Source: Opeltia flavorubescens (Eukaryota; Ascomycota; Lecanoromycetes; Teloschistales; Teloschistaceae). From it: a stretch of 64,000 bases of DNA. How positions within the stretch are numbered: position 1 is the stretch's first letter; every line of letters starts with the position of its first letter. The translations under genes were made by a program, and so were the position numbers. Shown here one piece after another: positions 35,711 to 46,083 of this stretch. The notes below the pieces were generated by a model. That model was not told the origin of the DNA and searched no databases. It worked only from the letters and a program-made list of their open reading frames with translations. The stretch is taken from contig KE546985.1 of the NCBI GenBank assembly GCA_000442125.1, positions 496,001-560,000 on the forward strand. Direction: 5' to 3'.

Positions 35711-38272
35711 CTAGAATATAGGAATGGGTAATTCCAGAGACAGACCCTCCTCGTCGAAGATATTGAAAATTTTAGTCGCTTTGTCTGCAAGATATCTGTT
35801 GGCCGCGGTTGAAGGTTCTGATTCTGCCAACTTCCGATTCGCCTTCTTGGTTGGTGAAGACTGAAGATTTGTGGAGATTTCCTGTAAGGCTTTCCTTGCG
35901 GTTCCCTTTGTCTGCCGAGGGATGAAGGTCGAGCGCTCGAAACTAATAAACACCAATCGTTGGAGCTCTGTATTCTACAGTATATTTGCTGGGCGTAAAT
36001 CTTCATACTTAATACTATGCGCATCTAACTTGTACTGGAAACTCTTGACTTGCGCTTTCATTGCGTCGGTGAGTTGGGAGATGGGCTTGCCGGCGTAGGA
36101 TAGAAGCATCATGTGGATGACGCAAAGGCCAAGATCGTACCACTTGAGCTCGACTAGATCGATATTTCCCAGGTAGACAGGAACGTCGGTGCCTTGCAGG
36201 TCGTCTAATCTTCGATACATCTGGCCCTCGTGTTTCAGATCTGATACGAAGACGTCGACCGTGCCTTTGCTGACAAAAGTATAGCCATGGGATTGTAGCA
36301 CAATCTTGAAGAGTATTCCCCGAGCTCCGCCAATTTGCAGATCCATGATATGGTCGTCTAGTGTTGTAGCGAGTTGATGTTGCACTAATTCTCGGAACTT
36401 CTTCCGGCCTATTCGATGGAGTGCTGGGTCTGACGTGCTTCGGGGATGTGAAGGCGCATTTGGGCATGCCTGGTCGACGGGAGATCTTCGCACAAGGCCA
36501 AGGAGACATGCTTGGGTACAGTAGGGCCTAGCATGATGTTGTTTATTCTTCCATTTACGACTGCTGCGGCTGCAATCTTGGCTCGATTTGCTTGGAGTGG
36601 GTTCCGGCACGAAAGCATCGGTGGACTCGGATTCTTCAGAATCACCTCCGTGATCATAAGACGGATCGTCATCGTCGTCATCGTCTCTCTTGTCGTGACG
36701 TTTCGACCGAGTGTTATGGGATTTAGGCGTTAGAGAAGGCACACTTCCTGTCCATTCCGAGCCCTCGGGCGACTTATTACGTTGGCTCCGAGGGGTCCTC
36801 AGTGTGCGCTCGATCGCAACGTAATCGACCTCCCATATCAAGGCCTCACTTGTTGACTGATTCCTCCACTTCTTATCGTACTGCTCGGACTCCGAAGCAA
36901 GGACGGTAAAAGTAACCAGCTGGGCGATAACAGTATAGCCCAGATTAATCGTCGTTGCACCATCGTTTACGAGGGTATCTTTGCTGGGGATGGTCACATG
37001 GTAGCGCAGAACGTTTGGAGTCGAATGTTCAATGTGTAGGAAAACAATCGCCTTACCAATTATGATACAGCCATAAGCAAGCCCAGCTGGAATCATATAC
37101 GAACATGTCTGCGTGGCTGCCGCTGCGATCAATAACTGAGCATCGAATTGCGCCTGTTGTTCTTTGGTATCACCCTATCGTTGGCGATTCCGCACTTTGC
37201 TCACGTCGAGTGTCCCGAGTTCTCCAGTCTTTGGGTCAACGAGGCCAAGCATGATAAATTGTTGAGTCAGTTTGTGCGGTGCTTTAAGCTCTTCGATTAC
37301 CACCAACTTAGCTTTGTCGTGCGCCCAAGTTATAAGATACTGATCTGCGTTTAATATTGGTATATCCAGGGCGGATGGCTCCAAATCCTTGGCCGTCCGG
37401 TCTTGAGCCTTCGATGACTTATTCACTGGCGTCGACGGAAACGCTTTGCCCTTCCCTTTGGCTTTCTCTCTTAGTTCCATAGTGGTCGCCTCCCGTGCCA
37501 GCTGCTCTCGTCTTTTTTCTACCTCAGAATGCCCCCTAGCAAGGTATTTCTTGAATATCTGATTTTCAAAACGAAATCCATCTCCAAGTTCCTCAAAGTG
37601 GCCTTTCAATTCTGGTTTAGAGACCATCGTATTGAGGATGATTTCGACGTACTCCTCCACGACCTTGTAGTGAAAACGTTTCAGGTCCTCTTCACTGCTA
37701 ATAATACCAACCAAAAACTTTGCCTTATCAATTATGCCTTGCAACGACGGAAGGTAGCGTATCGCCCCTGATGAAGGATGCCAACCATCGTGGATTTGCT
37801 TGAATACTCTCGTCTGTTCGGTCGGGAAATCATGCCAAGGCGCAAGAAGACTTGGGCAACGTTTGCCCTTCACTTCGGTGTAGGTTCCTTTGGTAGACAA
37901 TTCGGGATCATCTTGAACTTGGAGTTTTAAAAACAAGTCAAGGTGACATTTCTCTAGAAGTTCGTCCAAGGTTGTTGGTTGGATTAGCTGCTCCGCTTCA
38001 GCTGCTTTCTAATCCGCTTCAGCAGCCTCACGCTTCGATTCAGCGGCCTGACGCTTTGCTTCAGCTTCTCCCTACTCCGCTACTTCTGTGACCGCTAATA
38101 AAAGAGTCATGTCAGCGTACGTCAGGGAAGGTACCGATTATACGGTTGAAACGTCCAAAGGCGAAAACTGCTTACCTCTGCCCAGTTTCGCACTGTTAAG
38201 CTCCTTTACCAGTTCTGCATATTCTGCGTCCGTCGGCATCTTGGATTTACGAGAAGAGAATAAGGAAGCCAT
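35711..38272 (-). pseudogene. Broken fungal protein-kinase-like gene, 827 codons
   Basis: Exon 1 (38272-38176) starts MASLFSSRKSKMPTDAEY. A phase-1 intron (GTAAGC ... CGTACGCTGACATG ... TTATTAG, 81 nt) joins exon 2 (38094-35711). One reading frame runs through, but it contains four in-frame stops, all TAG, at 38072-38074, 38009-38011, 37175-37177 and 35975-35977. Features in order: an Ala/Glu/Lys coiled coil, a helical domain, SYMIPAGLAYGCIIIGKAIV, an acidic/basic linker, the Cys motif YCTQACLLGLVRRSPVD, then GGARGILFKIVLQSHGYTFV with VSKGTV in the place of the ATP-binding Lys region. The catalytic-loop-like YEDLRPANIL comes last. This order is that of a kinase-like family widespread in Pezizomycotina. 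The TAG after RPANIL sits where the family usually has Trp. About 80 residues follow it. Confidence 0.78.
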
Positions 38273-41107
38273 GGGCAGGAAACTTGTGACATGCGAATAG
38301 ATTTCCAATGTTTACCACCCGTTTACCCCGTATTGGCTAGCCATCTATGGTTTAGCGTATAACCGCTGCGTGGACTTCCGCCCATTATACCGTGCCTCCT
38401 GGTGGTTTAGAAACAGTGGGATGCTAGTCCTACGAAGTCCGCCGCGCTACCATCCCAGCTTTTCTGATCACCGGCAGCGAGCGCGCTTTTGGGGTACGGG
38501 GAGCAAAGCGCGAATACCATTTAAGCTAATGGCTTCTCTCCTTCCATAGTCTCTCTGATTCGAATGATCAGAATAAAGACTATTTGGCTTCGAAGAGAGC
38601 GGTACAGCTTCGATGGCGAGTTCCGATACCGACGAGGAAGATGCATGCAAGGGATATCCATTAGATAGCCTGTTAAAGTTGGTCAATCTAAAATCGCGTT
38701 GAGTAAAAGCAAGCTTTAGCATTGAAATTCTATCAGGTTCGCTCAGGTAACTCAAACCCGCACTAGCGGATCTAATCGAGATTCAATAGCATTTTCTGCT
38801 CGCATCTATGGTCTAGCCCAATGGTATCGACCAGCTCTATCGTCGGACCTTATAGCTAAAAGATTTGTCCTGTGCAAAGTATACTTCCTACTCTTGCCGA
38901 CCCGCCCCCCTTTGAAGAGCCGAAAGTAACTGTATTCACTGATTCGGGGTTACAACCCGCCTACGGTGAGCAAATTCCTTCCTCGCAGACGTACAGCAGG
39001 CGGCTGAGTTTTAGTTGATAAGAACTTGTCAAGCGGCGGCGGTATATTCCTTCTCTCTGGATATGCGGCAGATGTCCCAGAGTCGTTTACAGAGGGATTG
39101 TCGGAATCTATACGACGCAGCAACTATTGCATGTATCGCGGGTACAAGTGATGCATGCATCGCTTTATAAGTGGGTATGAATGATGCATGCATCGCTTGA
39201 TAACCGGTATAAGTGATGCATGCATCGCTTAATTTGGTAGCTTCCGATATCTATTATTTACTTGTATTCTTCTAGAACTACCAGAATCACAACTAAAGGT
39301 TAGAAGCTTTCTGGAATCTTTTGTCCTAGTTCGTACACCATTAATCTTATCCGTCCGCTCCGGAGCCAGCTCTACCGAATCGCTCCGAGAATCTTTCTGC
39401 ACCCGCTCCTACTTAGCATTCGGCAATGATATATCCATCCACCCATCCACCACTCGTCTTCCCCGAGAACGCCCACAAGTATTCCCACAGCTATTGGACT
39501 GCTTCCGATTGTTACAAGCCTTGCGCATGCACTGTCCGGTTCAACCTGCTGGTTTGCAGCTGCCTGGTACGCCAGTCTGAAGCGTGCCTTTTTCAATAGT
39601 CTCTATAAAAGTCCAACCATTATTAAAAACCTCCTAAGTCCTATACAATCAAGCTACAATGTGGAGGATATCCGCCCAACGCCAAACTGTGTGGTCTTCT
39701 CAATTATCGATCTTACCGTCACCAATTCTAGCGCGGTTATGGTCGGTGGGCAAGAACCTAGGAGCAAGAAATTAGGGACAAGAATATGACTTGAGTAGTG
39801 GGTATGGCGAAACTACTGTTATTAGAACATTCGGGACCTAATACACATATCACGAAATTATTGTTCACCTGGTTATTTTAGAGGGACTTCAGCGATATAT
39901 ACTATAGTAATACTGCCATTCCTCTTACTAATAAACTTATCCTAAGATTGAGATCAGTCTTGCCTCGCTCTACCGCCTCCCTTTCTCTCTTATCGGTGTA
40001 TTTGAGTTTGAACTTTCCACTTCGTCCGCTCAAGGGATACCATACCATCTTTGGGTCTTCCAGTCTGCATCGGGAGCATCGAGTATCGCCACGTCAATTA
40101 TAATAAAGCCTGTCACGCTCTCGATCACATCGCTGTTTGTGAAAGAGCACAGCTTTAGCCGTCAACGACGCGGTTGAGAGGAAAGAAATTACCTAATCTT
40201 CTATATCACCCTTTCATCTATCATGGCAAGATGTCCAATATTTTTCAGGACTCCGAGTAGATAGTAACTTTCCCGACCATACCGCACTCACCGGTGGCAG
40301 GGGCTAACGCTGAAAGTAGCGGCACTGAACGCTTTACGACGCAAAAACCCTGGGAGCAACGCGAATAATTAACAGGTAAACGAATTCAATGCGTACTACG
40401 TCGCTATCGATAAAGAGTATAACAACCCGCAAAAGTCGCTTTATCACCAGTGGGATTTATTATCGCGGGAAAGATGGATCACTGCGGACGATTTATATCT
40501 AGATTCCGCGACGAAACTTTCTTGTAGCAGGAGCTCGAGAGGGCGCCTGGAACTTTGCATCCCTCATGGCGGCGTTGGGTAGGAAGATAAAAACGAGGAC
40601 GAAAATAGTATCAGGGCCAAAATTCATTCACAGGAAGGAAGGGCCTTGAGGCGAGCGGTGACTTTGTTTTTCATACCTCGGCTCTCAGCCCTGATTTCCC
40701 ATTTTACTTTCGCTTCAAAGCCGGCGGAAATCGTGTCGCTATCGCCAGGAATCTGGCGAAGCTATAGCCAAAAACAGAGCCGATGCACCTGGTGTTATGA
40801 TCTGCCCACCCTTATTTGCGTTCAAGGTCTATTATACCCTATCCCCGGTCATAGCGTCCGGAACAAGGGGCGCGTCTGTACGATACAAGTGCGCCAAGCG
40901 ATATTTGATCAGGGATGGGATTGCGAGAGGAGATTTCGTTAATTGAGGCCGTGTTTTTTGGTGCAGGAGACAAAAATTCAAGGGTACACAGTAGCTACGT
41001 GAGTCTTCTGAAGGTTATTTTAGGATATATAGATTGGTGATAATTATCATCGTGTAAGAATATTGATACATGGAGTTGGTACACACGTAGTCGATTTAGT
41101 AGAGATT
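38273..41107. other. Gene-poor stretch
   Basis: No gene can be supported. Short frames exist (minus 38468-38755, minus 39372-39596, plus 40646-40942) without domains or splice sites. A palindrome array lies within it at 39150-39226 and is listed separately. Confidence 0.5.
39150..39226. repeat. GATGCATGCATC palindrome array, three units
   Basis: Perfect copies lie at 39150-39161, 39183-39194 and 39215-39226 (period 32-33 bp). A degenerate copy precedes them at about 39126-39137. Each is flanked by AAGT/GAAT on the left and GCTTnAT on the right. Confidence 0.9.
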
Positions 41108-41133
41108 ATTAAGCGATGCATGCATCGCTTAAT
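41108..41133. repeat. Perfect 26-bp palindrome containing GATGCATGCATC
   Basis: The half-site ATTAAGCGATGCA is followed directly by its exact reverse complement. The core is at 41115-41126. It is the longest perfect version of the dispersed palindrome in the window and stands alone. Confidence 0.95.
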
Positions 41134-41826
41134 ATTCACAGTCAATAATTGTTTGACTACATTCTCCTACATAATACATCCTTACATGTAACATCGCTAG
41201 ATACACGCGCTTGACTAGCATATCTCGATCAGACAACCTATGCAGAGTAGCGACGGCATCTCCTGCTTGAGATCTGCGTCTGTAAAATTCTGCTCATAAG
41301 CGGATCCTTACTCTCCCCGGAATACTTGGAATTTCTGTAGGTATATATACGGATAAAGATATAAATATCGGGTAAGAGGTCTTTATATTATCTAGATCAT
41401 CGTTGTCGCATTCACGCATTCCAAATACCATATCTACCGAAAGTTTGCTCTCTATTCCCTTGGTTCCACTCTTCGCTGACGATCTCCAGCTATCAGACCC
41501 TTGACTCTAGAGTGATCATGTTTTCCTTTTGAGTCCATCCTTGAAACCCCCACAACTCATTTCACCCACCCGATAACAAAAAATCAAAGTACTGGAACTG
41601 AAAAAAGGAAACACACCCACCGACTCAATCTCAACCGTCATACGTCGCTATTCAGCTTTCATCGCATCTCCACACGTATGCAGAAGAAACCTCCTTCGCA
41701 AATCTCCTCCTAAAGACCCCGCTATATTATTATTACAGCCCATATACAATTACTCTACCACTCCACTACTTATATTTACCCCTTCCCCTCTCTTCCCAGC
41801 CACCCCGTCTTATCTATATCATCTTC

Positions 41827-43250
41827 CTACCACCTACACCCCCCCTTCCTCTTATCCCCCTCCCCCTTTACAACCCCAACCATCTCACAAACCAACTTAC
41901 TTACCTTATCTATCAACTTCTTAACCTCAACTCCCTCCTTCGCATTCTACGTCTCCTTCATATACGCCACTGGGTCGGCGCCGAAGGACCTTAGCGCGTT
42001 GCGATAGGCGTCACTCGTGGAGGTTAGGCATATGGAGAGGTGGCGGAGTGTGAAAAACCAGGTTGAGAGGTTGGTGGTGTAGAGTAAGTAGAGAGATCGT
42101 TGTTGATAGTCGTTTGTAGAAGGAGTGATAGAAGTAGTAGCGGAAATAAATCGTTCATGGTTGTTAGTCCGGGGTATAGATAGATGGAGAGACCACGGCC
42201 ATATGTAATATGGGTCGTAGGAGAGGGGGTTGCTCCCACCCTTAAGTGTCGCGCCGTCGCCAGCATCTTATTCTCCTTTTTTGGGATTGGTATCGGCTTG
42301 CTGGTGCTTCTCTTCGCTCTTCGCGAGGCCGCTGCAGTAACAGTCTCATGTATATCGCCATCGTCGCTCCAGGAATGAGGTATTGGTATCGCTATTCAAG
42401 TGAGCTATGTACGCTTTGTAGCTCGCTATCGCTTTCTCCCGCTCCTTCGCAGCCTTCTTGACCAAAGCCTGGATCTCGCCGGATTAGCGAAGGAGAGTAG
42501 TGGTTCTACCCGAGAGCGCGGCGGGGATTGATTCTTGAAGTTTTAAAGTAGGAGCGGAGATATCGTTAGGGGTGGGTGGTGGCGGTGGTGATGTCAGCAG
42601 GATGCCTGTCGATAAGATATGCGCCGTAGCAGGTGCTTGCTCGAAAGACGCAGGACGAATAGAATTGGTCGTATTTGGAATCATTGCCCTCCGGATCTGA
42701 GGGATGAGAAACAGTTAGATGATGACGAAAGTGACGAGGAGGAGAAGAAGCCATAGGTTTCTTCGTGATGGTCCTTCCCTTCGTTTTATATCTCCCAGAG
42801 TCTCCCGAGCGCGGCCGTGAAAAGCTTCGTGCTTCCTCTGTCGCTCAGCTGCATCTGCGTTTGGTTGTCTTTCCCGGTCTTCTCGTTCTCGCGGGTCTTA
42901 ACCTCTTTTTGTTACTTTATGCGGGGGCTTAGGGACGAGATTGGAGTTGACCTCCTATTGGATATTGATACTAGCCCTATTATGACCTGGATTGAGATTT
43001 CCTGACTGCATTGGGCCCCTTTCCGGGATCTCCAGTCTTCTTGGCTTATAACGAGGCACCCTTCGGGTGGAGTTGATGACGAATTTTCTCGTCCTGTCTC
43101 GCTCTCGGTGCTGGTTCTTGATTTTCTGTAACAGCAGGAGTTTGGCGATTGGCGTTCTGTATCTCATCTTGGGTATCTGAGTTGGATTCTGCTAGCCTAG
43201 GCTCGGGTATCCCTGCGGGCGTGTCGTTTAGCGGGTATGAGATTTGTTAC
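41827..43250 (-). pseudogene. Decayed gene for a single-pass membrane protein
   Basis: Minus-strand protein-like text continues through several frames. The N-terminal part is polar (43250-43030). Then comes a charged segment DPREREDRERQPNADAAERQ, followed by a transmembrane-like run LWLLLLLVTFVII directly interrupted by TAA. A Pro/Thr-rich linker follows, then another TAA, then a helical segment (EIQALVKKAAKEREKAIASY). After a frameshift the last part reads QQRSLYLLYTTNLSTWFFTL and DAYRNALRSFGADPVAYMKE, with a TAG, then a final Lys/Val-rich helix ending at 41827. At least four stops and one or two frame breaks make this a pseudogene. The family is not recognised. It lies directly beside the copia insertion. 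Confidence 0.55.
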
Positions 43251-43390
43251 TGGAGTTCTAAAAAAGGGCTGAATTTGACTGTGGACTCTAGTCTGCGTCG
43301 TTTGACGGGAAGTTGATATGATCTTCTATGTGGCCTGGAGAAGTAAGAGGAAACCATCTTACAGGGTTAAAAAAAGGTAAATAACCGTAT

Positions 43391-43395
43391 CGTTT
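43391..43395. repeat. Target-site duplication CGTTT, left
   Basis: CGTTT immediately precedes the left LTR and recurs immediately after the right LTR at 49296-49300. Five bases is the normal Ty1/copia duplication length. Confidence 0.85.
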
Positions 43396-43618
43396 TGTCA
43401 AATGAATGCGTGTGTGCATATATAAATTAATTGCTAAGAAAAATCTATGGAGAAAAATCAAATCGCCTAGCACTTAGTATGGTGGAGTTAATTACCTGAT
43501 TAGGTTAGTACTGCTGAGTCAGCAGGTCTTAGTATAATATACACCTATAGTTCGCCTAAATAATACGAAAATAAACTATTTATAAATATATAAATTTAAG
43601 CTTTATAAGAATATTAAT
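43396..43618 (-). repeat. 3' LTR of the copia element
   Basis: The outer left half is almost free of RIP (TGTCAAATGAATGCGTG), while the inner half is AT-shifted (ending ATATTAATA). It aligns with the right LTR with one 1-bp indel. Differences are nearly all C/T or G/A. Confidence 0.9.
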
Positions 43619-43628
43619 ACACCCCTTT
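43619..43628 (-). other. Putative polypurine tract
   Basis: On the minus strand the bases TAAAGGGGTG lie immediately before the 3' LTR, as expected for the second-strand primer of an LTR retrotransposon. Confidence 0.55.
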
Positions 43629-45711
43629 AGGTTTATTACCTTTAATAATAATCCTACTACTTATTCTAACTAATTAGGGGCAGTTCCGTATATTTTAATT
43701 AATTAGAAGCTAGAATTTAAAGTTTCGTAAGCTTTATAAAGGATTTCGTAAAAGCTCCGTAAATTTATTCTCTATTATAGTTTATAGCTTTTATATTAGC
43801 TATATATATATTTTAACGTATTTTTAGATTCGGTATAGTTTTAAAAAATAAAAAGAAATAAATCGGTTATAATTTAAATATAGGACCTTAAACTATAAAG
43901 TATATAACTACCTATAATTACTAGTAACTACTAGGTATTTAAATAATTTAAACGCCTGCTTTTTCGCTTATATTATACTACTTAACTACCGACCCTATTA
44001 TAAATATAATAGCCTTATTATTAGATATAAACTAAATATATTAAGGGTTTAGAAAATAAAAAAAATAAGTAGATCGATTATAATTTAAATATAGAACCTT
44101 CTAGTTAATAAAATTTTAGAAATTATAATAAATTATAAATCTCTAGAGCTTTATAAATCTACTTAAATATTATTACTACTAGACTACCGATTCTAGATAT
44201 AGATAGTAGAACTATTAGAATATATAAAATAGCTTTTTAATAGGGAGTTTTTTAAAGCCGAGTAGGTTAATAAAGTTAGTATAACGTTAAAAAGGGAGCG
44301 ATTTCGTAAAGCCGTTAGCTAGGATTATATTAAAGGGGACCTATTTAATTTATATAGTATTTAGATTTACCTTCTAGTAAAGCTAGTAGTAGTATATATC
44401 TATATAATATAATTTAGTAGTAAATTATAAGCTATTATTATTTAAAAATTAAATCGTTTACTAATTATCGTATTTAATATAGGTAGATATAATATTTATA
44501 TCTAAATTAATTAAATTAAAGAATCTGGTCTACTAAATAAACTTTTTACCTATAGATAATATCGCTAGTAACTCCGCTTTAATAGAGCTCGTTATTACCG
44601 TTTATTACTTAGTTACTTTCTAGTTAATTAAGCTATTAAAGAGCTTAAAGTAAAAGCTTTATAAACTCCGCCTATTATATAAATTATTACTAAAAGAAGT
44701 ATTTAAAGAGGTTAAAAATAATATTTTATTTTAAATTTTATTATTATAAACGATAAAATAGTATTTTATATACGTTAAATATTTTATAACTTATTTTACT
44801 TCCTTAATATATTCGTTAAAAGAATTAATAAAAAATTTAGATAGTTTTAAAGCGGCGTATACGATATCTAGCCTAGTTATTATAATAGCGAAATTCAGCG
44901 ATTTAATATACTACTAATATATATAAATTTTTTAAAACGTTACTTACTCTTAATTTTTTTTAAATAATAAAATATTTAATAATAGTAATTTAAAAGCTTT
45001 TAAAAAGTATAAAATATTATATTTTATAGTAATTTTATTAATATAACTATTTTAGTATAAATAAATCTAGTAGAGTTTTCGGTTTTATATTATATAAATT
45101 CCTAGAAATTATTTAATTTTATCTAAGTATCGAATTTTATATTTACTAAGAAGGCGAGCCTAAAATTTATCTACTTTAGTAGTATATTTTTAATAATAAA
45201 TAATAATTATATTATCTATAAAAAAAAAGAGTATTATATAATTATAAAAGAATAGATATTCTATTCCTACTACCGGCTCTAATTTTAAATTAATTAGAAT
45301 ACTTAATAAATCGCTATATTAGAAAATAGGCGACTTTTTAAAATTATATAACGTTTAAATAAAAAGTAATAATATATTTATATTATTATTCCATCTATTA
45401 AAGATTCGTAAATATATAAAAGTTCTAATTTTAGTATTTATAAATATATTAATATAATTATATTAACGAGATTCTATATCTACTACTACTATTATCGCTA
45501 TTATTAATCTGAAAATCCTAATAGTAAGTATTATAGCGAATATATTCTATTCTATTAATTGCAAATCGCTTTATATATATAAATATACTTTATATTTAAT
45601 AAGATACCTTTTTTTATTAAGCTTATATTTAAATATTTAGGTAGTAGGAATAGACTTTTTATTTACCTTAGTAGTATATTCGATAGGTACTTTTTTTTAG
45701 ATATTCTTTTT

Positions 45712-46083
45712 TTAAAGAGATTTAATTTTAACCTTTATAGCTTCTTTAAAGTTTTTAATATATAAATATTTAAGTATATTTTTATAAAAGCGAGGCTCCG
45801 GTAGTAAATTATCGCGATAAAACTTTAATTTAATTAAATTCGGTAGTAAATTATTAATAGACTTATTAATAGCTTTTTTATAGTAATTCTTTACCTTTAT
45901 AAAAAATATAAATACGGTATAATAAAAGGTAAAATTCTTTAAGGCTAAATTATCTATAAAAATAATATATATCTTTTTATAAGAATTTATACGAGTTTTA
46001 AATAATAGAATAAAATTTTTATTAATTTCTAGCTGTTTTAAAATATATTTCTTTTTTATAAATTTTAAAATATTTACTTCCAA
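45712..46083 (-). pseudogene. Remnant of copia polyprotein, integrase to reverse transcriptase linker
   Basis: This is the only longer open stretch in the element, 123 codons. Its end reads LLPEPRFYKNILKYLYIKNF, then KEAIKVKIKSL. That resembles the LPPEPRSWKE ... HP ... FKEAA segment just ahead of the copia reverse transcriptase domain. It is Lys/Ile/Asn-rich because of RIP. It is a surviving frame by chance, not a working gene. Confidence 0.6.

Noticed and set aside
45712-46083. A working 123-aa gene inside the AT-rich block
   Set aside because: It lies inside the copia element, its composition is driven by RIP, and its end matches the copia linker before reverse transcriptase.
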